Shown: positions 8,259 through 16,267 of the stretch, piece after piece
How the letters are laid out: every line of letters starts with the position of its first letter
How positions within the stretch are numbered: position 1 is the first letter of the stretch
Assembly: GCA_015488855.1 (NCBI GenBank)
Contig: WFMY01000104.1
Span: 1 to 18,500 of the forward strand
Reading direction: 5' to 3'
Length of the DNA: 18,500 nucleotides
Origin: Helicobacteraceae bacterium
GTDB taxonomy: Bacteria > Campylobacterota > Campylobacteria > Campylobacterales > Sulfurimonadaceae
Made by a program: the position numbers and the translations under genes
The notes under the pieces: model-generated
Told to the model about the DNA's origin: nothing
Seen by the model: only the letters and a program-made list of their open reading frames with translations
Database searches by the model: none

Positions 8259-10241
8259 TTATTCTCCTACTCTTTCATTTTTTTCTCTATAGTTCATTGG
8301 GAGATCAAACTGCATAAGTGCATCTTGTATCTCATGTCTATCTTTACCTTCATCGTCCATTTTTTCTTTTATATCATCTACTTCTTCTTGTCTTTGTGCA
8401 GAAAGTTCATTTTCTATAATCATGCCTTTGGCACCATACCCTCTAAATGCAGGAGGCATTTCCATTTTTATAATGTCTAATTCTTCATAGGTAATAGTTG
8501 GTAAGATGTCCTCTTCATTTGCCCAGTGTGTAAGTGTGCGTTTGAGCCAGTTTTTGTCATCGCGTTTGAGAAAATCTTCTCTATAGTGTGCTCCGCGTGA
8601 TTCTGTTCTTTGCTCTGCACCTTTAGCTACACAGAGTGCGAGTTTAAGCATTTTTGGCACACGATAAGCTTCTTCTAGCTCTGGATTTCCAGCTTTTGAT
8701 TTTGATTTTACAGTAATGTTATTTGTCTTTTTGAGGAGTTCTTGTAATTCGTCTACTGCTTGTGAAAGGTTTTCTCCATCTCTAAAAATACCCACTTTTT
8801 GATCCATTAACAGTTGCATAGTGTTTTTGATGGCAAAAATATCTTCTTTACCATTAAGTGCAAGCAGTTTGTCGATTTTGTTACTTTCTTTTTTGAGGGA
8901 TGCCTCGATGGTTTGTGTTTTAATATCTAGATCATTCTCTAAACAATAATCGGCAAAATAATTACCAATAATCATACCAGAAACAACAGTTTCCGCAACA
9001 GAGTTTCCTCCGAGCCTATTGAAACCATGCAGATCCCAGCAAGCTGCTTCTCCACAAGAAAAAAGACCATGCAGTTTTTGTGATTCACCTGTTTTTTTTG
9101 TTCGTATACCACCCATAGAGTAGTGTTGCATTGGAAGAACAGGTACCCAGCCTTTTGGACCTTCATCAGCAGGGTCAATACCGTTAAATACTTTACATAT
9201 TTCTTGCACATCACGAAGGTTTTTCTCTATATGTTCACGACCTAAAATAGAAATATCTAACCAAATATGATCACCATAAGCAGAGGGAACACCCTTGCCA
9301 TTTCTAATATGCTCAATCATTCTTCTACTGACAACATCACGAGATGCAAGCTCTTTTTTTTCTGGTTCATAATCTGGCATAAACCTATGTCCATCTACAT
9401 CTCGTAAAATACCACCATCACCACGGCATCCTTCTGTTAAAAGGATTCCAGAGGGTACTATAGGGGTTGGATGAAATTGTACAGCTTCCATATTTCCTAA
9501 TGTCGCCACTCCAGTCTCAAGTGCAATTGCCGCTCCCATTCCCTCACAAATAACAGCATTTGTAGTCTGCTTATATATACGACCATAGCCACCCGTTGCA
9601 ATACAAGTTCCTTTGGCAATATAGGCTTCAAGCTCTCCTGTAATAAGGTCTCGTACAATCGCTCCGTAACATCTTTGATCTTCATGGATAAGACTAATAG
9701 CCTCTTTTCTATCACGAATATCTACTTTATGTTTAAGTGCTTCATTGGCTACACTAAAAAGCATTGTGTGACCTGTAGCATCAGATGTATAGCAGGTTCT
9801 CCATTTTTTTGTACCACCAAAGTCTCGTGACATAATAAGACCATGTCTCTCTTTGTCTTCTACAATAGTTGTCCTTTTGGCATTGATAACAGCTTCTCTC
9901 GAACCTCCTTGAACTCTTGTCCATGGAACACCCCAAGCGGAAAGTTCACGAATTGCTTTTGGCGCAGTATGCACAAACATTCGAGCAACCTCTTGATCAC
10001 AGCCCCAGTCACTTCCCTTCACTGTATCTGAGAAGTGCACATCTTCATTATCTCCATTAGACATTTTGGAGTTTCCTAAAGAAGCCTGCATGCCACCTTG
10101 AGCAGCCGCACTATGAGAACGCTTTACTGGTACTAAAGATAAAACAATAGTATTTAAACCTTTTTTCTGAGTAGCTACACTTGCCCGAAGTCCAGCTAAT
10201 CCACCACCAATTATGAGTGCATCACAGTATATAATTTTCAT
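8259..10241 (-). CDS. frdA: Fumarate reductase flavoprotein subunit FrdA
   Basis: A 660-residue catalytic subunit that reduces fumarate to succinate, or may work in reverse. The N-terminal dinucleotide fold has GGGLAG at 12-17. H43 in RSHSAAAQGG is the covalent FAD histidine, at the same number as in Wolinella. Substrate-site residues follow: H257 (QFHPTP), the EGCRGDGG loop at 270-277, R301 in ELASRDVVSRR as the proton-transfer arginine, H373 (MQHYSMGG) and R409 (HGFNRLGGNS). The C-terminal region contains REDFLKRDDKNW, typical of the family. The ATG overlaps the frdC stop (TAATG at 10239-10243), with AAGGAA about 8 bases upstream. There is no Tat or Sec signal, so it is a cytoplasmic enzyme. 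In autotrophic Campylobacterota the same enzyme supplies the fumarate-to-succinate step of the reductive TCA cycle. Confidence 0.97.
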   Translation of the reverse strand: MKIIYCDALIIGGGLAGLRASVATQKKGLNTIVLSLVPVKRSHSAAAQGGMQASLGNSKMSNGDNEDVHFSDTVKGSDWGCDQEVARMFVHTAPKAIRELSAWGVPWTRVQGGSREAVINAKRTTIVEDKERHGLIMSRDFGGTKKWRTCYTSDATGHTMLFSVANEALKHKVDIRDRKEAISLIHEDQRCYGAIVRDLITGELEAYIAKGTCIATGGYGRIYKQTTNAVICEGMGAAIALETGVATLGNMEAVQFHPTPIVPSGILLTEGCRGDGGILRDVDGHRFMPDYEPEKKELASRDVVSRRMIEHIRNGKGVPSAYGDHIWLDISILGREHIEKNLRDVQEICKVFNGIDPADEGPKGWVPVLPMQHYSMGGIRTKKTGESQKLHGLFSCGEAACWDLHGFNRLGGNSVAETVVSGMIIGNYFADYCLENDLDIKTQTIEASLKKESNKIDKLLALNGKEDIFAIKNTMQLLMDQKVGIFRDGENLSQAVDELQELLKKTNNITVKSKSKAGNPELEEAYRVPKMLKLALCVAKGAEQRTESRGAHYREDFLKRDDKNWLKRTLTHWANEEDILPTITYEELDIIKMEMPPAFRGYGAKGMIIENELSAQRQEEVDDIKEKMDDEGKDRHEIQDALMQFDLPMNYREKNERVGE

Positions 10242-11005
10242 TATAGTATTCCTTTTGTGAGAGAAGTTGGTATATACTTTTCTCCTACTTTATCTGCATG
10301 TTCTATGCCGATTTTAATATAGGCTGCAAGAGAAGCAATGCCGAGACTTAAAAAGAATACTGTTAGTATCCACTTAAGTCGTTTGAGCCGTATCCTAGTT
10401 GAACGAGGATTTTTACCATCAAACCAACCCCATTTTACACTCAGTCTATACAGACCAATAGTACCATGAAATTCGACAGCTAAAAGAAGTAAAATATATA
10501 AAGGCCACATCCATTCACTCCAGACTCTATCAGCAGAAGAGTAGGGACCAATATCTGAAGAGTTAGTCATCATGATATATAAATGTACTGAACCTAAGAA
10601 CAACATCACAAAACCCGTAAAAGCTTGTATGAGCCAAAGGTTTGTGTCATCATGTCTTAGACTCTTTGCATGGGCTCTTAAAACTTGGTACTGTTTGAAG
10701 TTTGCAGGCATTTTTCTAAGCCCCATCGCCGCATGAACAATAAAAATACTAAAAATGATAAAAGCAAAAGTGCTCACAAGAAGTGGACTTCCCCCGTTTA
10801 TAATAAAGTTGCCTTCGAGAGTTTTTGTAACTGAGTACATAAAATCGTTTGAAACGAGGATAGAGGAGACAAGCAACATATGCCCCCACATAAAGAGTGC
10901 TAAAAAGCCACCTGTTATACTTTGAACATAATCCAGTTTTGCTGGTACTTTACTCTTTCTTCCACTAGATGTTATGCCTAAGTACCCTTCAGTAAGTTCG
11001 CTCAT
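10241..11005 (-). CDS. frdC: Fumarate reductase dihaem cytochrome b subunit FrdC
   Basis: A 254-residue membrane anchor that oxidises menaquinol and carries two b haems. With the start at 11005, the four haem histidines fall at H42 (WGHML), H91 (VHAAMG), H141 (SVHLYI) and H180 (EFHGTIG). Each is exactly two below Wolinella H44, H93, H143 and H182. E64 and E178 line up with E66 (menaquinol oxidation) and E180 (transmembrane proton 'E-pathway'). Five hydrophobic segments are visible, around 30-52, 75-98, 122-148, 165-190 and 210-235. The open frame extends 30 codons further upstream. I reject that extension because AAGGAG (11012-11017) sits just before this ATG, the family length is 254-256, and the extra stretch overlaps the probable promoter. 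It is the first gene of the operon, and frdA overlaps its stop by one base. Confidence 0.95.
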   Translation of the reverse strand: MSELTEGYLGITSSGRKSKVPAKLDYVQSITGGFLALFMWGHMLLVSSILVSNDFMYSVTKTLEGNFIINGGSPLLVSTFAFIIFSIFIVHAAMGLRKMPANFKQYQVLRAHAKSLRHDDTNLWLIQAFTGFVMLFLGSVHLYIMMTNSSDIGPYSSADRVWSEWMWPLYILLLLAVEFHGTIGLYRLSVKWGWFDGKNPRSTRIRLKRLKWILTVFFLSLGIASLAAYIKIGIEHADKVGEKYIPTSLTKGIL

Positions 11006-11011
11006 GTATAC

Positions 11012-11017
11012 TCCTTG
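11012..11017 (-). promoter_or_regulatory. Shine-Dalgarno that fixes the frdC start
   Basis: On the minus strand AAGGAG lies 6 bases upstream of the ATG at 11005. The in-frame upstream ATGs at 11095 and 11038 have no comparable site. This decides in favour of the 254-residue FrdC. Confidence 0.8.
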
Positions 11018-11083
11018 TATAATTTCTTTTAATATCATAATGTCTATGACTTTGGATATGTGAGTCTCAAACAAGCATGTGCA

Positions 11084-11093
11084 ATTGTAGCAC
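11084..11093 (-). promoter_or_regulatory. Probable promoter (-10, extended) of the frd-DLP operon
   Basis: The minus strand reads GTGCTACAAT, a TACAAT hexamer (11084-11089) preceded by TGC, which makes an extended -10. There is no good -35 match. That is common for sigma-70 promoters in Campylobacterota, where the extended -10 and AT-rich upstream sequence carry the signal. It would start transcription near 11077, giving a leader of about 70 bases. The -10 lies inside a short inverted repeat (TGTGC at 11078-11082, GCACA at 11090-11094) that could be an operator. Confidence 0.5.
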
Positions 11094-11139
11094 AAATCAT
11101 AGTAAACGGATTAAACCCTTTTCATACAAAAAGATTTAA

Positions 11140-14100
11140 CTAACTAAATACACTTTTGATTTCCTCAATATCCATATCTTTAAGCCAACTCTCACCAATA
11201 TTGACACTTAAATCAGAGAGCTCTTTTTTGGCTTGTATCATCTTATCTATCTTCTCCTCAAAACTATTCTTAGTGATAAATCTATGAACAGTTACTTTTT
11301 TTGTTTGTCCTATTCTATAGGCTCTATCTGTTGCTTGGTTTTCTACGGCAGGGTTAAACCATAAATCGTAGTGAATGACATGATTAGCTGATGTAAGGTT
11401 GAGTCCTGTTCCTCCTGCTTTTAAAGAGAGAATGAAGATTTTATATCTGTTGTCTGTTTGAAACTTTTCTACTGTCTCTTCTCTGTGCTTTTTACTCATA
11501 TCGCCCTTGAGATAAAGTGGTTCTGTATAGAGTTCTTTTTGAATAAGTTTCGCTAAAATATTTCCCATCTCTACATACTGAGTAAAAATTAGAACTTTTT
11601 CATCTTTTTGCAGTATTGTATCAAGAAGAGTAAGTAGGAGTTCACTCTTACCTGAAAGCTCTTTTTTTAAAGGACTTTTCTTATCAAAGTTTCTAGGATG
11701 GTTACAAATCTGTTTAAGTGAGATGATAAGTTTAAAAATAAGCCCTTTGCCATCACCCTCATCTAATCGCTTCATACTTTCATTAACAACACTTTTATAG
11801 AGACTTGCTTGTTCTTTAGTCATGGTTGCATACTCATCAATAACAATTTTATCTGGAAGGTCATTAATGATGCTTTTATCAGTTTTAAGTCGGCGAAGCA
11901 TAAAAGGTGCTGTTATCTGTTTGAGCTTTTTTATTTTTGTCCTGTCTTTGTTTATCTCAATATCTTGTGCATAGTTTTTAGTAAACTCTTTGAGTGATTT
12001 TAGATATTTTGGTAAAGTGAAATCAAAAAGACTCCATAACTCACTTAGGTTATTTTCTACAGGCGTTCCACTTAATGCCATTTTATATTTTGCTTTAAAA
12101 GATTTGAGTGTTTTTGCGATGGTGGTATCGCTGTTTTTTATCTTTTGTGCTTCATCTATAATGAGGCAATCAATGCCTACTTTTTTAAGTATATCACTAT
12201 CTCTTCTAGCAATATCATAGCTTGTAAGTAAAATATCACTCTCTAAAATGGTGCGTTTAGCACCGTAATAAGAGAAGAATGTTAGGGTAGGTGCAAACTT
12301 CTCTATCTCTTTTTCCCAGTTACTAAGTAGTGATGTTGGAACTACTACTACAATCCTCTTTTGAATGTATCCATTCTCTTTGAGGTAGAGCAGTGTTGTG
12401 ATAGCTTGAATAGTTTTACCTAGTCCCATATCATCGGCAAGAATTGTCCCAAAGCCGTTTAATAGATTATTGATATTCCACTCAAAACCTCTTTGTTGAT
12501 ATTCTCTGAGGTTTGCTTTAAGTGACTCTGGAGGTATAATATTTTTCACATCTAGTATCTGCTCAAAAAAGTTTTCTAAATCGATATCAAACTCAGCTTC
12601 ACCGCTTAGTTTTGCTTGGAGAATGTCAAACTTATTGAGTTTAGTTTTACGGTTGATTTGAGAGAAGAGTGCTTTTGCTTCCTCTGCACTTATCACTACA
12701 AAGTTATCTTTAAAGGCTATCAGTTCACCAGCATTTGCTAAAAGCTTCTCAAATTCACTCACACTTACAAATGTATCGCCAAGTGCTATCTGCCAATCAT
12801 ACTCTAGCATACCATCGAGAGTAAAAAATGATTGTAAACTTTTTGAGCTTTTTGTTACTTTGAGAGAGAGTTTCGGTTTAAGAAGATTTTTTAATTCTTT
12901 TGGCAAGATAACATCCACACCAAGATTAGCGATAATAGTTGCGGTTCTCAGTAGAAACTCTTCTAAAATATCTTGTGAGAGTAAAATCTTCTCTTTTTGC
13001 AACACTAAGGTGATTTGTGGTAAAAAAGCTTGTAAAAAAGAGACGAAACGCAGGATATGCATCTTGCTAAAGTGTTTTATCCCATCTTTTAAAGAGTAAC
13101 TTATTTGAGATTTTTGCTCCTCAACTTGAAATGAAAGAGCATATTTATTATTACTTTCATCCTCTTTTTTGATAAAGAGTTTGTATCTGTACTCACTCTG
13201 TATTATTTCAAACACTGCAAAGTAGTTGTTCATACTCTGTGCAAGATTTTTCTCCTCAAAACGAGTAACTTTATAACTTTTTGCTCGAAAGAAGATAGAT
13301 GAGATAAGAGGTGGATTGTTTTTGAGTTTCTTATGCATAAAGTGAAAATGTGGCACAATATCACTTAGCACTACTGAGAGCAGTAGTTGCGTTTGAGAGA
13401 GTTGTGTTAGCTCTTTTTTCTCAAATGTAGCCAAAGTTGGAGCTATATTTGAGAGATGCTTTAGTTGCTCTTTTATGATTTCTAACGAGAGGATAGGCTT
13501 GTAAAATATTTTAAAAAATTCCTTTTCTTCATATACAGAGGGGATGAAAGCACTACTTTGCAGTAAAATGTAAGCCACACGGTAAAGGTAAAAAAGATAA
13601 TGATAAGCATCACTTCCATTATCATCCTCAAACGATATAAAGAGCTTAAAGAATTGTGTTGGTGTAATGGTAACATTGCTTGTAATATGTGTCTGTATGT
13701 ATGGCTTAAACGCCTTGATAACATCCTTTAAAAGAAACAGATTTGATGTGATTTTAAAGTTAGTGTTTGTAATGTCTTGAAAAAGCTCTATAGAGATTTC
13801 TGCCTCTTGCAGCACTCTTTGTATGATTGTAATATCTTCATTATGCACAGCAGAGATGACAAGAGGAAGTTCTTTAGCTGTTTTTTTGTAAAACTCCTCT
13901 AAGACTTCTCTGTAATCTATAGGTGCAAACTGAGGATTAGGCTCTAGTATGGAGAGGATAAAATTTTTTTGGTTTGGAAGTTGTAAAAGCGTAAAATCTG
14001 AATCTTCAATCTCTCTAAGCGTGTTCTCATTTTCTTTATAGTCTATTTTTATGGGGTAGGGTATCTCCAAATCTTTTTGGATGTTGTAGTGCTGTATTAG

Positions 14101-14580
14101 ATCTAGACCTCGCAGAGAAAAAAGTAAAAATGGATTTTTATCTATCTCATTTACAAGTATAAAGTAGAGTCCAGCAATATGTTTACAAGCATAATCACCG
14201 TAAAAATCAGGACAAGTGCATTGCATAGCAAAACCATGAAAAAGATCAATCTCGTTTTTATGTAAAAAGTCTAAAAGTTCAGGTGAGAGTTTTGCATTCA
14301 TAATCTGAGCTAGAATAAGAGGATTTTTATCAATGTAGTCTATGATAAATTGCTTATCTCCTTTTGCAAAGGGAGTAAAATTGAGCGCTGTTTGATAAAA
14401 AGGCTGATAGTTACCTCTTACTTTAGCAGCAATGCGTTTGTCTTGAAGTTTTATGTCGTACACTTTTCCCGTATTCGCATAGCTTTTCCCACGACTGAGT
14501 CTACCTGCATCAGTTTCTCTCTCAATAGCCTTTAAAAAAGCCTCTCCCCAGATTGTTGTTGCATATGTTTTTCTTGCCAT
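11140..14580 (-). CDS. SNF2-family DEAD/DEAH-type ATPase with N-terminal SWIM zinc finger
   Basis: A 1146-residue protein. A SWIM zinc-finger motif sits near the N-terminus: C121-x-C123 ... C132-x-H134 in CTCPDFYGDYACKHIAG. Residues 150-680 form a long, poorly conserved middle region with many Phe, Leu and Lys. The C-terminal 450 residues are a complete SNF2 motor: ADDMGLGKT (Walker A lysine K722), IIDEAQKIKN (D809-Q812), LSGTPVENN (motif III), LKAGGTGLNLTSA (motif V) and QATDRAYRIGQ at 1082-1092 (motif VI). SNF2 ATPases translocate on duplex DNA and remodel protein-DNA complexes, while SWIM fingers bind DNA or protein. The bacterial cellular role is generally undefined, and RapA-like polymerase recycling is only one possibility. 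The gene is intact and oriented towards frdC, 134 bp away, but frdC has its own promoter. Upstream lies a divergent junction with the efflux operon. Ribosome-site matching before the ATG is weak. Confidence 0.9.
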   Translation of the reverse strand: MARKTYATTIWGEAFLKAIERETDAGRLSRGKSYANTGKVYDIKLQDKRIAAKVRGNYQPFYQTALNFTPFAKGDKQFIIDYIDKNPLILAQIMNAKLSPELLDFLHKNEIDLFHGFAMQCTCPDFYGDYACKHIAGLYFILVNEIDKNPFLLFSLRGLDLIQHYNIQKDLEIPYPIKIDYKENENTLREIEDSDFTLLQLPNQKNFILSILEPNPQFAPIDYREVLEEFYKKTAKELPLVISAVHNEDITIIQRVLQEAEISIELFQDITNTNFKITSNLFLLKDVIKAFKPYIQTHITSNVTITPTQFFKLFISFEDDNGSDAYHYLFYLYRVAYILLQSSAFIPSVYEEKEFFKIFYKPILSLEIIKEQLKHLSNIAPTLATFEKKELTQLSQTQLLLSVVLSDIVPHFHFMHKKLKNNPPLISSIFFRAKSYKVTRFEEKNLAQSMNNYFAVFEIIQSEYRYKLFIKKEDESNNKYALSFQVEEQKSQISYSLKDGIKHFSKMHILRFVSFLQAFLPQITLVLQKEKILLSQDILEEFLLRTATIIANLGVDVILPKELKNLLKPKLSLKVTKSSKSLQSFFTLDGMLEYDWQIALGDTFVSVSEFEKLLANAGELIAFKDNFVVISAEEAKALFSQINRKTKLNKFDILQAKLSGEAEFDIDLENFFEQILDVKNIIPPESLKANLREYQQRGFEWNINNLLNGFGTILADDMGLGKTIQAITTLLYLKENGYIQKRIVVVVPTSLLSNWEKEIEKFAPTLTFFSYYGAKRTILESDILLTSYDIARRDSDILKKVGIDCLIIDEAQKIKNSDTTIAKTLKSFKAKYKMALSGTPVENNLSELWSLFDFTLPKYLKSLKEFTKNYAQDIEINKDRTKIKKLKQITAPFMLRRLKTDKSIINDLPDKIVIDEYATMTKEQASLYKSVVNESMKRLDEGDGKGLIFKLIISLKQICNHPRNFDKKSPLKKELSGKSELLLTLLDTILQKDEKVLIFTQYVEMGNILAKLIQKELYTEPLYLKGDMSKKHREETVEKFQTDNRYKIFILSLKAGGTGLNLTSANHVIHYDLWFNPAVENQATDRAYRIGQTKKVTVHRFITKNSFEEKIDKMIQAKKELSDLSVNIGESWLKDMDIEEIKSVFS

Positions 14581-14692
14581 TTTATTTTACCAGATACTTT
14601 TTTTTTGAGTTGTGCATCAATATTTTAAATATTCACACTCACTGCACAAAAATATTATACAATTATTTAATTTAAAAATAAAGGAGTTAAAT
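14581..14692. promoter_or_regulatory. Divergent intergenic region with overlapping -10 boxes and inverted repeats
   Basis: This 112-bp gap separates the SNF2 gene from the efflux operon. On the plus strand TACAAT (14658-14663, within TATACAAT) fits a -10, giving a start near 14670 and a short leader with AAGGAG at 14681-14686. On the minus strand TATAAT covers 14654-14659, so the two -10 elements overlap and would compete for polymerase. Upstream of the plus promoter there is a perfect 7-bp inverted repeat, TTGTGCA (14610-14616) and TGCACAA (14643-14649). A second dyad, AATATT-N3-AATATT, lies at 14619-14633. A run of nine T occupies 14598-14606. The promoter reading is an inference from consensus, and no metal-sensor gene is visible to assign the dyads to. 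Confidence 0.45.
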
Positions 14693-15076
14693 ATGAAAAC
14701 TTTAGCTATCATATTTTGGGCGATGTTATTACTAACATCATTAAACGCAGCGGCATTCGACAAAGATGCAAAATCAAGAGCGACTACAATCCACATCTCA
14801 TCTGAGCAACCACTTGGAGTAGGCTCCAATACTTTTATCCTTGAGATCAAACAAAAAGGTAAAGTTCCAACAGGGGCGAGCGTAAAAGTAAAAGCTTTTA
14901 TGCCAGCTATGCCAGGTATGCCAGCGATGGAGTCTAAAACAGACGCAAAAGACTTAGGCAATGGAAAGTATCAAGTCACTGTTAACTTGGCGATGGGTGG
15001 AACTTGGCAGTTATACATCTTCATTACCCCTAAAACAGGTAAAAAATCAAGAGTAAAAACTTCTATAAACATCTAG
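14693..15076 (+). CDS. Met-rich YtkA/FixH-like periplasmic protein, first gene of Cus-type efflux operon
   Basis: A 127-residue exported protein with a signal peptide (MKTLAIIFWAMLLLTSLNAAA, cleavage near residue 21). The mature part is a small beta-sandwich-like sequence resembling YtkA/FixH-type domains. A striking methionine ladder sits in its middle: M70, M73, M76 and M79 in MPAMPGMPAM, with M101 in AMGGTW later. Methionine clusters of this kind bind Cu(I) or Ag(I) in periplasmic copper proteins. The downstream channel, adaptor and pump make copper or silver binding and handover the best guess, a role like that of CusF but with a different fold. I chose the ATG at 14693 because AAGGAG ends 6 bases before it and a signal peptide starts there. 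An in-frame ATG at 14612 would add 27 residues without a ribosome site and would start upstream of the likely promoter. The gap to the next gene is 9 bp. Confidence 0.75.
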   Translation: MKTLAIIFWAMLLLTSLNAAAFDKDAKSRATTIHISSEQPLGVGSNTFILEIKQKGKVPTGASVKVKAFMPAMPGMPAMESKTDAKDLGNGKYQVTVNLAMGGTWQLYIFITPKTGKKSRVKTSINI

Positions 15077-15085
15077 GAAAAATTT

Positions 15086-16267
15086 ATGAAAAAAGTATTA
15101 TTACTTCTATCGTTTTTGAGCTTAGAGCTTTTTGCTCTAAGCCTTGATGATCTCATCACTCAAGCTTTAGAAAAAAACCCAAGCTTGGCATCGATTGAAC
15201 ACAGAATTACAGCAAACCAATCAGCACAAGATATCTCTAAACAATTTGCTAATCCTGTTTTGTCATTTTCAGCAGATACTCTCGACAAAACTCAGAAGAT
15301 GCATAAGCAAACACTTACTTTGCAACAAAAACTTCCATACTATGGAAAGAGAGATACTTTACTTGGGATAAGTAAGGCAGATAAAGGCATCTTGGATACT
15401 ACGCTCTTTGATGCACAAGTAAAACTTGTCAATGAGATTAAAAATCAGGCTTACAATATTTGGGAACTCCAAGAGCTTGTAAAAATCATTCAAGAGTATG
15501 AAAATATTACGAGACAAAATATAGACCTCTCAGAATCTTACACATCCACAAGCAAAAATCAACACATGGGCATTATGTCAGCTGAACTCTCTTTAACCGA
15601 ATTTAAAATTCAAAGAAGTGTCCTTAATTCAAAAATCTTTACCGCATACCAAAGGCTCTCATACCTTACTGCCATAGAAGTTAATAAAATCACATTAACC
15701 TTGTCTATGCAAAAGAAGATGCCAAGTATAGAGAGCCTAAAAACTGGTCTGAGTAAAAATCCAGAGTTACTTCTAAAAGATAAAGAGATTCTTAAAAACA
15801 AAGCGATGATCAAAAATGCTGAGATAAACAACTATCCAGATTTGAATGTGATAGGTGCTTACTCACGCAGACCGAACTATAATGACTATTTTACATTGGG
15901 TTTTGGACTTTCTTTGCCAATGTATGGTACTGAAGATATGAAAGAGGAAGAGCAAAGAACACTCATTCTTGTAACAAAGAGCCTTAAAAATGACATAAGT
16001 TTAAAAATCGATGCAGATTTCATGAGTATCTACAGACAGATGGAGTCAGAATATGAGATATACCATCTCATCCATGATGATGCCTTACCTCAAGTTGCAC
16101 ATATGTTTAAACTTACAAGTTCGAGTATCTCCACAGGTGGAGATCTTTTCAAATATATATACTTGTTAGAACAAAAATTAAAGTTAGAACAAAAGAGCAT
16201 CAGTGCGATAGCAAATTACAATCGTGAAAATGCAAAAATTTCAGCCTTAAGAGGAGAATTACAATGA
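15086..16267 (+). CDS. TolC-family outer-membrane efflux channel (CusC-like)
   Basis: A 393-residue protein with a clear Sec signal (MKKVLLLLSFLSLELFA, cleavage near residue 17). The mature N-terminus, SLDDLITQALEKNPSL, is the usual opening of TolC/outer-membrane efflux proteins. The body has two halves rich in long amphipathic helices, with YGKRDTLL around residue 87 and a repeat-like second half containing NPELLLKDKEI and YPDLNVIGAYSRRPNY. It should be the trimeric channel of a tripartite RND pump. It has no lipobox cysteine, unlike E. coli CusC, and is about 60 residues shorter. It starts 9 bp after the Met-rich gene with a modest AGGA site, and its stop overlaps the adaptor start by 4 bases (ATGA). 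The metal assignment comes from the CusA-like pump downstream, not from this protein. Confidence 0.86.
   Translation: MKKVLLLLSFLSLELFALSLDDLITQALEKNPSLASIEHRITANQSAQDISKQFANPVLSFSADTLDKTQKMHKQTLTLQQKLPYYGKRDTLLGISKADKGILDTTLFDAQVKLVNEIKNQAYNIWELQELVKIIQEYENITRQNIDLSESYTSTSKNQHMGIMSAELSLTEFKIQRSVLNSKIFTAYQRLSYLTAIEVNKITLTLSMQKKMPSIESLKTGLSKNPELLLKDKEILKNKAMIKNAEINNYPDLNVIGAYSRRPNYNDYFTLGFGLSLPMYGTEDMKEEEQRTLILVTKSLKNDISLKIDADFMSIYRQMESEYEIYHLIHDDALPQVAHMFKLTSSSISTGGDLFKYIYLLEQKLKLEQKSISAIANYNRENAKISALRGELQ

Noticed and set aside
7528..11005. Methylmenaquinol:fumarate reductase (SdhABE/Mfr) or a true succinate dehydrogenase with SdhCD
   Set aside because: There is no Tat signal on FrdA and no cysteine-rich SdhE. 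The single dihaem FrdC with all four histidines defines the FrdCAB type. The physiological direction cannot be read from sequence.
11006..11095. 30-codon upstream extension of FrdC from an ATG at 11095
   Set aside because: It has no ribosome site, overlaps the likely promoter, and is absent from the family. AAGGAG marks the ATG at 11005 instead.
11140..14580. SNF2 protein as part of a DISARM or other defence system
   Set aside because: No DUF1998, phospholipase D or DISARM methyltransferase gene is nearby. The neighbours are frd and efflux genes.
14612..14692. 27-codon upstream extension of the Met-rich protein from an ATG at 14612
   Set aside because: It would bury the signal peptide internally and start upstream of the probable transcription start. 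The ATG at 14693 has a good ribosome site.
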